A stretch of 64,000 nt of DNA, from contig NZ_CP046620.1 in the NCBI RefSeq assembly GCF_009931615.1, positions 248,001 to 312,000 on the forward strand, written 5' to 3'. The DNA comes from Algicella marina. GTDB taxonomy: Bacteria; Pseudomonadota; Alphaproteobacteria; Rhodobacterales; Rhodobacteraceae. Positions 44,787 to 53,134 of this stretch are shown piece by piece. Numbering within the stretch: position 1 is the first letter of the stretch; each line of letters starts with the position of its first letter. The notes under the pieces are model-generated. The model made no database searches and was not told the DNA's origin. It was given only the letters and a program-made list of their open reading frames with translations. The position numbers and the translations under genes were made by a program.

Positions 44787-45698
44787 ATGTCTTTCCGTCC
44801 CGTGAAATCCGAAACGCTTTCGCGCCCGACGCTCGAAGGGGCGGGGGTGCATCTCAACCGGGCGTTCGGGTTCGGCGACCCGACGATGCTGGACCCGTTC
44901 CTGCTGTTCGACGACTTCCGCAACGACGATCCGAGCCAGTATGCCAAGGGGTTTCCGTGGCATCCGCACCGGGGGATCGAGACGATCACCTATGTGCTGG
45001 AGGGCGAGGTCGCGCATGGCGACAGCCTCGGCAACTCCGGGGTGCTGAAGCCCGGCTCCGTCCAATGGATGACGGCCGGATCCGGTATCCTTCACCAGGA
45101 GATGCCGAAGGGAAACGCCGACGGGCAGATGCACGGCTTCCAGTTGTGGGCCAACCTGCCCGGCAGCCTGAAGATGACGCCGCCGCGGTATCAGGACGTC
45201 GGCGCCTCCGACATCCCGGAGATCATCGACGATGACGGCACGCGGGTGCGGGTGATCGTCGGCTCGTTCTGGGGCCAGAACGGCCCGGTGGACGGGATCG
45301 CGGCGGAGCCTGTGTATCTGGACGTGTCCGTGCCGCCGGGCAAGACGAAGGTGCTGCCGGTGGATACCTATGCGCACGCCTTCGCCTATGTCTTTGCGGG
45401 GGCGGGAAAATTCCGTGATGCCAGCCAGCCTTACGGCGTGCGGGTGGAGAAGGAATTCGCGGGCGAGGAGCTGAACATCCGCGATCTCTCGGGGAACAGA
45501 ACGCTCGTTCAGTTCGATACGGGCGACGAGGTGAAGGTGACGGCCGGGCCGGAGGGCGTGCGCTTCCTGCTGGTGTCGGGGCGGCCTCTGGGCGAGCCGG
45601 TGGCGTGGCACGGGCCGATCGTGATGAACACGCAGGCGGAGCTGCGACAGGCGATGCGTGACCTGCAGAACGGCACGTTCATCCAGAGCCAGCACTGA
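44787..45698 (+). CDS. Pirin-family protein
   Basis: 303-aa bicupin. The N-terminal cupin has the metal site pattern HPHRGIETITYVLEG with a later HQEMP (His/His/His/Glu), as in YhhW/pirin quercetin-2,3-dioxygenase homologues. C-terminal pirin domain LDVSVPPGKTKVLPVDTYAH. AAAGGAGG precedes the ATG at 44787; the longer open frame upstream crosses the palindromic region and is not coding. Redox sensing or dioxygenase activity is family knowledge. Confidence 0.93.
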   Translation: MSFRPVKSETLSRPTLEGAGVHLNRAFGFGDPTMLDPFLLFDDFRNDDPSQYAKGFPWHPHRGIETITYVLEGEVAHGDSLGNSGVLKPGSVQWMTAGSGILHQEMPKGNADGQMHGFQLWANLPGSLKMTPPRYQDVGASDIPEIIDDDGTRVRVIVGSFWGQNGPVDGIAAEPVYLDVSVPPGKTKVLPVDTYAHAFAYVFAGAGKFRDASQPYGVRVEKEFAGEELNIRDLSGNRTLVQFDTGDEVKVTAGPEGVRFLLVSGRPLGEPVAWHGPIVMNTQAELRQAMRDLQNGTFIQSQH

Positions 45699-45716
45699 GG
45701 AGACTGCGAGCGAGCG

Positions 45717-45751
45717 GCCCGCGCCGGTGGCATCGAGCCACCGGCGCGGGC
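45717..45751. terminator. Strong hairpin between pirin and entericidin genes
   Basis: Perfect 15-bp inverted repeat GCCCGCGCCGGTGGC / GCCACCGGCGCGGGC with a 5-base loop, followed on the plus strand by TTT. It sits between convergent genes, so it probably terminates both. Confidence 0.8.
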
Positions 45752-45776
45752 TTTGGCGCCCGTCGCGGCGTGGCGA

Positions 45777-45890
45777 TCAGAAGGTGCGGTCGAGCGCGTT
45801 GCCGGCGCCGGTGATGTCCCGGCCCACACCCTTGACGGTTTCGCAGGCGGAGAGCGCCAGCAGGGCGGAAAGAAGGAGAAGGATACGCAT
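45777..45890 (-). CDS. Entericidin-family lipoprotein
   Basis: 37-aa membrane lipoprotein. Signal sequence RILLLLSALLALSAC with lipobox LSAC (Cys16), then ETVKGVGRDITGAGNALDRTF, the short amphipathic entericidin A/B pattern (GxGxDIxxxGxA). Too short for many gene finders. The entericidin pair in enterics acts in envelope stress; only one member is present here. Confidence 0.88.
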   Translation of the reverse strand: MRILLLLSALLALSACETVKGVGRDITGAGNALDRTF

Positions 45891-46011
45891 GATCGGGCCT
45901 GTCCACAGCTGTTTCGGCGACATATAAGCAGCAAAGGCGCCGGCGTTCCAGTGCCAGCCTTGACGCCTGTTTCGGCCCCGTGGTAGCGGGGCTGGCCCGA
46001 AGGAGGAACCG

Positions 46012-46827
46012 ATGCCCAACGAGAGTAATGTCACATCGCCGGTGACGCTGATATCCGCCGGCCGGTCCGGCACATCCCTGTTGCAGGGCATCTTTCGCCA
46101 TCATCCGGATTTCCAGACATGCGGCGAGACGATCTCGCTGGTGATCCGGGGCTATTTCGCCGCCGAGAAGGTGCTGCCCTTCATCAACAACGAGCAGCAT
46201 CGCACCGATGAGCAGCGCTGTGGCGCGGCGGTGCGGGGCATGTTCCTGCAGATGATGCCGAGCGAAGAGAAATACTGGTTTCACAAGCCGCTGGGCGCGG
46301 CCACCATCGGCCGGGACCTGTCACCCGCCAGCGACCCGGAGGGCTATCGCGCCTGGTACTGGAACGCGATGAAGCAGAGCTTTCCCGACGGCACGTTCAT
46401 CACGATCCTGCGCCATCCCTGCGACGTGATCCTGAGCCGGGCGAAGTGGTTCAAGGAAAAGCACGAGCAGGGGCTGGCCAAGATCTGCGAGATGGCCGAC
46501 ATCATCGCCGACGACGCCTCGCCCGTCAGCGTGGCCGTTTCCCACAAGGCGCTGGTCGACGATGGCGAGGCGGAGCTGCGGCGGGTGTTCGCCGCCATCG
46601 ACCGGCCATTTCATCCCGCCTGCCTGAAGGCGCTTGACGTTGCCTTCGTGCAGGAGCGGGGCAAGCCCTTCCGCCAGAAAGTGGAAAACGTGCCGGAACG
46701 GGCGGCGCAGGGCTTCAGCAACCGCGACCGCTGGAACGAGATCGACAAGTCGATCCTGACCGACGACGCCCGCGGACGGCTGGACCGGATGTGGGCGAAG
46801 TTCGGCCAGGAAATCGACTGGCCGTAA
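46012..46827 (+). CDS. Sulfotransferase-family protein
   Basis: 271 aa. The PAPS-binding 5'-phosphosulfate loop is ISAGRSGTSLLQGIF near 14-28 and the 3'-phosphate motif FITILRHPCDVILSRAKWF near 128-146. AAGGAGG precedes the ATG. Transfers sulfate from PAPS to an unknown acceptor such as a lipid or sugar. Isolated, with no PAPS-synthesis genes nearby. Confidence 0.88.
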   Translation: MPNESNVTSPVTLISAGRSGTSLLQGIFRHHPDFQTCGETISLVIRGYFAAEKVLPFINNEQHRTDEQRCGAAVRGMFLQMMPSEEKYWFHKPLGAATIGRDLSPASDPEGYRAWYWNAMKQSFPDGTFITILRHPCDVILSRAKWFKEKHEQGLAKICEMADIIADDASPVSVAVSHKALVDDGEAELRRVFAAIDRPFHPACLKALDVAFVQERGKPFRQKVENVPERAAQGFSNRDRWNEIDKSILTDDARGRLDRMWAKFGQEIDWP

Positions 46828-46847
46828 GCCCGCCTGCCATCATTGCG

Positions 46848-47411
46848 CAGGATCCGTGTCGCGTGATCTCCCGGTTGCCGACCGACAGAAAGACGCATGT
46901 GGTTGTCCACAGCCGCTACGGCGTGCTGGCCTCCGCTCTGGCGGAGCGGGCACCGGAGCGGATCGCCCGCACCGTCTATCTGGCCTCCTACATGCTGCCG
47001 ACGGGCGGACGGGCGGCGGAGTATTTCCGCCGCGACCGCGCATCACTGCTGCAGCCGCATGTCAGTGTGAGTGCGACGGGGATGTGGGATGCACTGAGCC
47101 CGGAGATCTACCGCGACGGGCTCTATCATGATTGCAGCGTCGAAGATAACGCGCTGGGCCGCAGCCTGCTGTGCAGGGAGCCGTTGCGCCCGGCGCTGAG
47201 CCGGTTGCGGCTGACGGAAGCGCGTTTCGGCCAGGTGCCGCGCGCCTATATCCGGCTGACGGAGGACCGGGCGGTGACGCCGGCGCTGCAGGACAGATGC
47301 CTGAGCGAAACGCCGGTGGAACGGGTGGCGAATATCGACGCGAGCCACTCGGCCTATTTTTCGCGCCCCGATGACCTGACGCGAACGATACTGGACTTGT
47401 GCCGGACATGA
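46848..47411 (+). pseudogene. 5'-truncated alpha/beta hydrolase
   Basis: The open frame (46791-47411) joins a non-homologous start that overlaps the sulfotransferase to the second half of an EstC-like alpha/beta hydrolase. The nucleophile elbow reads VVVHSRYGV, altered from GHSYGG, followed by ERAPERIARTVYLASYMLP and a C-terminal catalytic-His segment NIDASHSAYFSRPDDL. The N-terminal strands and oxyanion segment (about 70 residues) are missing and no ribosome-binding site is visible. Probably a decaying fragment. Confidence 0.7.
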
Positions 47412-47417
47412 ACACGG

Positions 47418-47744
47418 CTATTGCGAATACAACTCCAGTTCCGGCGGAACATAGAGGTATGATCCTGCCGGACCAGTATCGCTGAAGAGACTGAAATTCG
47501 GGTTTCCGCCGTAGGCCGGATAACACCGGCGGAGGGCGCCTTCGCGGATGGCGATCGTGCCCTTGGCATGGCTGCAGGCATCGGTGTAGCCACGCGCGTA
47601 GGAGGTTTCCTGCGCGAGGCGAAGGCATTCCGCCGTGAAACGGTTGTTCTCATCCGCAGTGCAGACCTCGGCGCCTGCAGCCAACGCGGCCGCAGTGTGG
47701 GCGAGCAGGCCCGCCGCTGCCACCACGATCAGGACGGCCCTCAT
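47418..47744 (-). CDS. Small exported Cys-patterned protein, paralogue 1
   Basis: 108 aa: signal peptide (MRAVLIVVAAAGLLAHTAAALA), then a mature part with four Cys spaced C-x11-C-x16-C-x16-C, and a Pro/Tyr-rich tail (YVPPELELYSQ). The VC..D.N.RF.A.C.R.A....YA.GY...C core matches the gene upstream. The ATG overlaps that gene's stop (ATGA). Unknown family. Confidence 0.72.
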   Translation of the reverse strand: MRAVLIVVAAAGLLAHTAAALAAGAEVCTADENNRFTAECLRLAQETSYARGYTDACSHAKGTIAIREGALRRCYPAYGGNPNFSLFSDTGPAGSYLYVPPELELYSQ

Positions 47745-48004
47745 CTGATCGTGTCCGGAGGCGGTGCGTCGTCATCGCCCTCGCCAGCCAGGCGCGCCGG
47801 ATGTGTGCAGGCCGGGCCGTTGGTGGCGGAGTAGCGCCAACCGACGCCGCGGCATGTCCTCTCCACCCCCTCTGCATAGCCCTGGGCCTTGGCGGCACGG
47901 ACGCAGGCGGCGGAATAACGACCATTGGCATCCGGGGCGCAGACGGACTGGGCGCTGGCAGGGCCGGCCAGAAGCATGGCGGCGGCGAAGGTCAGCTGTT
48001 TCAT
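47741..48004 (-). CDS. Small exported Cys-patterned protein, paralogue 2
   Basis: 87 aa from ATG 48004: signal peptide (KQLTFAAAMLLAGPASAQ) and a mature part with C-x11-C-x16-C-x14-C. The core VCAPDANGRYSAACVRAAKA aligns with VCTADENNRFTAECLRLAQE of the next gene, and both keep YA-G...C after it. Acidic tail EGDDDAPPPDTIR. ATGA overlaps at both ends place it in a three-gene operon. Unknown family. Confidence 0.72.
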   Translation of the reverse strand: MKQLTFAAAMLLAGPASAQSVCAPDANGRYSAACVRAAKAQGYAEGVERTCRGVGWRYSATNGPACTHPARLAGEGDDDAPPPDTIR

Positions 48005-48678
48005 GGCTCTTCCTCCTCGTTTGGGCACAGATTGACACCACCCGGGCCGACACAGACATCGAACGGTTCGGGGTCTGCCGGTTGGTGGGAAGGGGTGGCG
48101 AGGCTGCGGGCTTCGCCGCATAGCTCATAGCCCGAGCCATCCTCGGCCATGCACCAGAGGATGCCGCCCGGCGCCGTCACCTCCACCGCGCGGATGTTGA
48201 TGGCCAGCACCTGGGTGAAGGCCATGACAGCGACGCCGCCGACAAGGAAGACGACACCGGGCGAATAGGCGGCGAAGGAGAACTGCATGCGTTTGTCCTC
48301 AACCGTCGGTTCACCGATGCCGCCGGCAATCGTCGTCAGGGTCGTGACCTGGCGGAGGATGAAGACGCCGCCGATGGTGCTGAGGGCGAGGCCGACGATG
48401 AAGGAAAAGCCGGTGAGGAAGGTGCGAAGCATCAGGGCGAGCGTCAGCCGCCGTTCGCGGTAGGCCAGTGCTTCGTTGAAATAGGCATCCATCCCGGCGC
48501 GGACCTCGCCAGCGGCGATATCGGGGTAATCCAGCAGGCCGGAACGGAAGAGCACCCAGCCGAAGGCCACCAGCAAAACGAAGGCTGCGGCGGAAATGGC
48601 GACGACGATGGCGAAGTCGCGCTCCCGCACGCGGGATTTCCGCGCGGTCGAGGTATCCGTGATGTCTGTTTCCGTCAT
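48001..48678 (-). CDS. Three-helix membrane protein with Cys-containing C-terminal tail
   Basis: 225 aa. Three hydrophobic helices (about 23-46, 84-110, 137-160), then a roughly 60-residue tail with four Cys (ILWCMAEDGSGYELCGEARS ... FDVCVGPGGVNLCPNEEEEP), probably periplasmic. GGGAGG lies seven bases before the ATG. First gene of the operon with the two small exported Cys proteins, which suggests they act together at the membrane; not a family I recognise. Confidence 0.75.
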   Translation of the reverse strand: MTETDITDTSTARKSRVRERDFAIVVAISAAAFVLLVAFGWVLFRSGLLDYPDIAAGEVRAGMDAYFNEALAYRERRLTLALMLRTFLTGFSFIVGLALSTIGGVFILRQVTTLTTIAGGIGEPTVEDKRMQFSFAAYSPGVVFLVGGVAVMAFTQVLAINIRAVEVTAPGGILWCMAEDGSGYELCGEARSLATPSHQPADPEPFDVCVGPGGVNLCPNEEEEP

Positions 48679-48776
48679 TCCGGGCCTCCCTATCCGGCCT
48701 TGGAATTCGGATGTGATGATATCATCCGCGCCTTGGGTGATCTGTGAGGATGCGCACGTCGGGGAGGCGAAAGATG

Positions 48777-49988
48777 TCAGCCGCCAGCCCAGTCTGAAGG
48801 GCCCGGCATATAAGGAGTTGGCTGCATTTCGAGATGCAGGCTGTCGCTGTCGCAGGGATGGGCGCGGGCCAGCGCCTCGTCGAAGTCGATGCCGAGGCCG
48901 GGCGCGTCGGGGACGGTAATGAACCCCTCCTCGACGCGGATCGCGCCGCCGATGAGGCTGTCGTGAAACGGGGTTTCTATGGTCTCGACCATCAGCGTGT
49001 TGGGACAGGTGGCGGCAAGGTGGATGTTGGCGGCCCATTCCACCGGACCGGCGTAGAGATGCGGCGCGAACTGGGCGCCGGCAGTCTCGGCCAGAGCCGC
49101 CAGTTTCCGGCCTTCCCAGATGCCGCCGACGCGGCCGGTGGCCGGCTGGATGATGCCGCAGGCGGCATCGCGCAGCAGGGGCCAGAAATCGGCGCGGGTC
49201 GTCAGCCGTTCGCCGGTGGCGATGGGCACCGGGCTGTGGCGGGCGACCTGTGCCATGGCGGCCGGATTGTCGGGCGGCACCGGTTCCTCGAACCACAGCG
49301 GCTGGCTGGGGGCGATGGCATGGGCCATGCGGATGGCACCGGAGGGGGTGAACTGGCCATGTGTGCCGAACAGGAGGTCGGCGCGGTCACCGACGGCCCC
49401 GCGGATTTCGGTGCAGAAGCGGGCGGCTGTGGCGAGGTCTTCCGGCAGCGGTTGATGGCCGCCCATGATGGTATAGGGGCCAGCCGGATCGAACTTGACG
49501 GCGGTGTAGCCGCGCGCCACCGCCACCGCCGCAGCGGTGGCCGACCGGTCGGGCGAGGTATAGAAGGCGCGCGCATCCTCCCCCGGCGCCGGGTAGAGAT
49601 AGGTATAGGCCCGCAACCGCTCGCCCAGCCTGCCGCCCAGCAGCGCATGTACCGGCCGCTCCCGCGCCTTGCCGATGATGTCCCAGCAGGCGATCTCCAG
49701 CCCCGAGAAGGCGCCCATCACGGTCGGGTCGGGGCGTTGGGAGAAGCCGGCGGAGTAGACGGCGCGAAACATCGCCTCCACCTGTTCCGGGCTGCGACCC
49801 TGCATGTGCCGGGAAAAGACATCCCCGATGACTGCGCTCATCGCCGCCGGGCCGACCGTGGCGGCGTAGACCTCGCCCCAGCCGGTGATGCCGTTCGAGG
49901 TGGTCAGTTTCACGAAGATGAAATAGCGCCCGCCATGGCAGGGCGGGGGATTGCCGGTGACGAGGATGTCGAGATCGGTCAGATGCAT
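48777..49988 (-). CDS. Enolase-superfamily enzyme (mandelate racemase/muconate lactonizing type)
   Basis: 403-aa sugar-acid cycloisomerase or dehydratase. Capping domain (HGGRYFIFVKLTTSNGITGW), then the barrel with KFDPAGPYT, metal-ligand segments LLFGTHGQFTP, FEEPVPPDN and ATGERLTT, and a late FAPHLYAGPVEWAANIH. This resembles 3,6-anhydro-L-galactonate cycloisomerase and D-galactarolactone cycloisomerase-like groups, but the subgroup is not certain. It follows the alcohol dehydrogenase gene by 45 bases and probably shares its transcript. Confidence 0.85.
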   Translation of the reverse strand: MHLTDLDILVTGNPPPCHGGRYFIFVKLTTSNGITGWGEVYAATVGPAAMSAVIGDVFSRHMQGRSPEQVEAMFRAVYSAGFSQRPDPTVMGAFSGLEIACWDIIGKARERPVHALLGGRLGERLRAYTYLYPAPGEDARAFYTSPDRSATAAAVAVARGYTAVKFDPAGPYTIMGGHQPLPEDLATAARFCTEIRGAVGDRADLLFGTHGQFTPSGAIRMAHAIAPSQPLWFEEPVPPDNPAAMAQVARHSPVPIATGERLTTRADFWPLLRDAACGIIQPATGRVGGIWEGRKLAALAETAGAQFAPHLYAGPVEWAANIHLAATCPNTLMVETIETPFHDSLIGGAIRVEEGFITVPDAPGLGIDFDEALARAHPCDSDSLHLEMQPTPYMPGPSDWAGG

Positions 49989-50033
49989 CGCGGTGCCTTT
50001 CGGTGCGCGGTGTCTCTTATACCGCGGGCGGGT

Positions 50034-51107
50034 TCAGAAGACGATGACGTTGCGGACGGCCTTGCCTTGGCGCGCGGCATCGATGGCGGCGTTGATCTGC
50101 GAGAGCGGGTAGCGGGCGGTCACGAGACTATCCAGTTGCAGGCGGCCGTCGCGATAGAGTTCGATCAGCGCCGGGATGTCGCGTTTCAGCACGGTCTGGC
50201 CCATGCGGGAGCCGAGCAGGCGTTGGTTCATGGCGGCGATGGCCGTCGGCGAATAGGAGACGCGGGTGTCAACCGAAGGCAGGCCGACCATGACCATGGC
50301 GCCGCCGGGGGCGAGCAGGGTCGTGGCGGTCTCGAAGACACGGGGGACACCGACGGTGACGAAGACGTAATCGACGCCGCGGCCGCCCGTGGCCTCGCGC
50401 AGGAGGCTGTCGGCGGCCGGATCGTCGGCGCGCAGTCCCATGGTCGCGCCGAAGGTGCGGGCGCGGGCGAGTTTTTCGTCAGAGAGGTCGAGGGCGATGA
50501 CCGTCGACGCCCCCGACAGCGCCGCCGCCTGGATGGTGTTGAGGCCGACGCCGCCGGCGCCGATCACCGCGCAGCTTTCGCCCGGTTGCAGTTTCGCTGT
50601 GTTGGTGACCGCTCCGAAACCGGTGATGACGCCGCAGGACAGGAGGCAGGCGACCGATGGGTCGATGTCTTCCGGCAGGGCGACACACTGGCTCTGGTCG
50701 ACCACCACCGCTTCGGCGAAGGCACCGGTGGCCATGCCTTGCGATACAGGGCCTGCAGTGCCGGAAATCGGGCTGACCGTGGCGGCATAGGCATTGTCGC
50801 AACTGGTCGGCGCGTTGGCGGCGCAGGCCGGGCAGGTGCCGCAGGCGCGGATCAGGGTGACGAGCACGGCGTCGCCGGTGGCGATGCCTGTCACGCCCGG
50901 GCCGGTGGCGGTGACATGGCCGGCGGCCTCGTGGCCCAGCACCATCGGCAGTGTGCCGCCGTAGGCGCCGTCCATGTAGGCGATGTCGGAGTGGCAGATG
51001 GCGCAGGCGTCGATGCGGACGGCGACTTCGCCGCGACCGGGTGGTCGCAGGATGATCTCTTCGATCGAGAGGGGCGTGCCGAAGGCGTGGAGGATGGCGG
51101 CTTGCAT
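50034..51107 (-). CDS. Zinc-dependent alcohol dehydrogenase
   Basis: 357-aa medium-chain dehydrogenase. Catalytic zinc site CAICHSDIAY near 35 and GHEAAGHV near 58. Structural-zinc lobe with four Cys (CGTCPACAANAPTSC). Rossmann motif GAGGVGLNTIQAA near 175. Likely oxidises a primary alcohol or reduces a sugar aldehyde ahead of the enolase-superfamily enzyme. NAD preference is suggested by the acidic ALDLSDEK after the second strand. Confidence 0.9.
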   Translation of the reverse strand: MQAAILHAFGTPLSIEEIILRPPGRGEVAVRIDACAICHSDIAYMDGAYGGTLPMVLGHEAAGHVTATGPGVTGIATGDAVLVTLIRACGTCPACAANAPTSCDNAYAATVSPISGTAGPVSQGMATGAFAEAVVVDQSQCVALPEDIDPSVACLLSCGVITGFGAVTNTAKLQPGESCAVIGAGGVGLNTIQAAALSGASTVIALDLSDEKLARARTFGATMGLRADDPAADSLLREATGGRGVDYVFVTVGVPRVFETATTLLAPGGAMVMVGLPSVDTRVSYSPTAIAAMNQRLLGSRMGQTVLKRDIPALIELYRDGRLQLDSLVTARYPLSQINAAIDAARQGKAVRNVIVF

Positions 51108-51221
51108 GGTGTCCTCGCGGGCGTTGTCTCCCTCGCGGCTTGCCCCACGGGCGCGGGTGGTTCCGGCCTGATTGCGACATCGGGCGACGCAAACGGGATT
51201 TGTGGCCTCGATGGCTGGATT

Positions 51222-52187
51222 TCAGGCGAGGGCGGCTGTCAGACGTGACCATTCCGCAGCCGAACCTGGCAGGCCGAGGCGCAGCCAGCTTTCGGAATAG
51301 GGAAAGATGCGCGACCAGATCGCGGACCGGGCGAGGCTGGACTGTGCCATCTCTGCGCCGGGTGTCTGGTAGAGGCGAAAGAGGGCGGTGCCGCCAACGC
51401 TCCGCCAGCCTGCGGCTTCGGCCAGTGCGTCGAGGCGGCGGGTTTCGGTATGCAGGCGGCGGCTGGTGGCCTGTTGCCATTTCGTGTCCAGCAGCGCCAT
51501 CCGGCCGACGTGCAGCGCCGGGCCGGAGGCGGCCCATGGACCGGCGGCAGCACTCAGGGCGGCGATATCGGCCTGCGCCCCGGCGGCGAAGCCGAGGCGC
51601 AGGCCGGCGAGGCCGTAGAACTTGCCGAAGGATCGCAGGGCGATGAGGCCGGGGGTGCCGAGGTGAGGGGCGATGCTGGACTTTGGCGTCGGATCCATGA
51701 AGCTTTCGTCGACGATCAGCAGCGGGATGTCACGGCTGAGAGCCAGTATTTCGCCCGCATCCAGCAGCCGGCCATCAGGGTTGTTGGGATTGACGATAAC
51801 GGCGGCATCGGCGCCGGGCAGTGCTGCAGGTGTGGCCACGGATCTGACGGTCCAGCCAGCGGCGCGGAAGCTTGCGGCGTGTTCGTTGTAGGTCGGCTCC
51901 AGCACATGGACGGTGCCGGGCGGGCGCAGGCGCGGCAGGAGCTGGATTGCCGCCTGTGCACCGGCCAGCGGCAGCAGCGCGGCATCGGTGCGGTAGGCAG
52001 CGCGGGCGGCGGCAACAAGGGCTGAGCTGGCCTCTGCCGTCGGCAACGCCTGCCAGGCGTGGGCGGGAATTGCCGGCAGGGGGTACGGCTGGCGGTTGAT
52101 GCCGGTGGAGAGGTCGATCCAGTTCTCAGCCTGGCCGCCGTAGCGCGCAATGGCCGCGCCGAGATTGCCTCCGTGGTCGCGGCTCAC
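51222..52187 (-). CDS. cobC: Threonine-phosphate decarboxylase (CobC/CobD-type PLP enzyme)
   Basis: Makes (R)-1-amino-2-propanol phosphate for the cobalamin nucleotide loop. 321 aa with an aminotransferase class I/II fold: VIVNPNNPDGRLL, the PLP-Lys in SFGKFYGLAGLRLGFA. The start is GTG at 52187, with GGAGG seven bases upstream, overlapping the cbiB stop (GTGA); the longer ATG frame lies inside cbiB. It uses the threonine phosphate supplied by the bluE product. Confidence 0.92.
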   Translation of the reverse strand: MSRDHGGNLGAAIARYGGQAENWIDLSTGINRQPYPLPAIPAHAWQALPTAEASSALVAAARAAYRTDAALLPLAGAQAAIQLLPRLRPPGTVHVLEPTYNEHAASFRAAGWTVRSVATPAALPGADAAVIVNPNNPDGRLLDAGEILALSRDIPLLIVDESFMDPTPKSSIAPHLGTPGLIALRSFGKFYGLAGLRLGFAAGAQADIAALSAAAGPWAASGPALHVGRMALLDTKWQQATSRRLHTETRRLDALAEAAGWRSVGGTALFRLYQTPGAEMAQSSLARSAIWSRIFPYSESWLRLGLPGSAAEWSRLTAALA

Positions 52188-53134
52188 CAGAACGCCTCCA
52201 GCATCGCAAGGGGTAGCAGGGCGAGTGTAACCGCCGTGAGCATGCGGCGATAGAGGCCGAGGGCAGCGGGGCCGGTTTCGGCGGTGGGATCCGGCGCTTC
52301 GCCATTGAGCCACGGTTGCGCCTCGGGCCCGCGGGCATAGGCGCGGGGGCCGGAGAGACGACAGCCGATGCCGGCAGCCATCGCCGCCTCGGGCCAGCCG
52401 GCGTTGGGCGAACGGTGACGTGGGGCATCGGCGCGCATGACAGCGATGGCGGCGCGCGGTCGTGGTCCGGCAAGGGCGAGGGCGAGACCGGTGGCGCGGG
52501 CGGGCACCCAGTTGACGGCATCGTCGAGCAGGGCGGCGAAACGGCCGAAATCCTCGAACCGGTCGGAACGGTAGCCGATCATGCTGTCGAGGGTATTGAT
52601 TGCCTTGTAGGCGACGATGCCGGGCAGACCGAGCAGCGCCCCCCAGAACAGCGGTGCGATGACGGCGTCAGAGGCGTTCTCCGCCAGACTTTCGATGGCG
52701 GCGCGGGCGATGCCGGGGGCGTCGAGCAGGTCGGGATCACGGCCGACGATACGGGCGACGGCGGTGCGGGCGGCTTCGGTATTGCCCCGGGCAAGCGGGC
52801 GAAGGACATCGGCGACATGCTCATAGAGGCTGCGGCTGGCGATCAGCGGGGCGGCCAGGAGGCCGGTCAGGAGTGCGCCGGTGAAGCCGCCCGGGAGCGC
52901 CGCGGCAATCGCAACGGCAGGCAGGACGGCTGCGGCGATGGTCAGGAGGGCGGCGTTGCGGCCTCTGGCGCGGCGGGCGGCCCGGCTGTCGCCTGCGTGG
53001 TTCATTCGCCGCTCCAGCCAAGCGATCAGGGCGCCGATCCATGTGACGGGGTGGCCAATGGCGGCATGGAGACGCTGTGGCCAGCCGAAGGCGGTGTCGA
53101 GCGCGAGGGCGATGAGCATGGCACTGAGGGTCAC
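52184..53134 (-). CDS. cbiB: Adenosylcobinamide-phosphate synthase
   Basis: Membrane enzyme (316 aa) that joins the aminopropanol phosphate linker to adenosylcobyric acid. Hydrophobic throughout, with GHPVTWIGALIAWLERRMN near the N-terminus, LAENASDAVIAPLFWGALLG near 155 and DRFEDFGRFAALLDDAVNWV near 200, all typical of CbiB (CobD in aerobic-pathway naming). GTG start overlapping the bluE stop. Confidence 0.95.
   Translation of the reverse strand: MTLSAMLIALALDTAFGWPQRLHAAIGHPVTWIGALIAWLERRMNHAGDSRAARRARGRNAALLTIAAAVLPAVAIAAALPGGFTGALLTGLLAAPLIASRSLYEHVADVLRPLARGNTEAARTAVARIVGRDPDLLDAPGIARAAIESLAENASDAVIAPLFWGALLGLPGIVAYKAINTLDSMIGYRSDRFEDFGRFAALLDDAVNWVPARATGLALALAGPRPRAAIAVMRADAPRHRSPNAGWPEAAMAAGIGCRLSGPRAYARGPEAQPWLNGEAPDPTAETGPAALGLYRRMLTAVTLALLPLAMLEAFW

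Noticed and set aside
48834-51248. 804-aa plus-strand open frame opposite the enolase-superfamily and dehydrogenase genes
   Set aside because: Gly/Asp/Ala-rich shadow frame with no recognisable domain.
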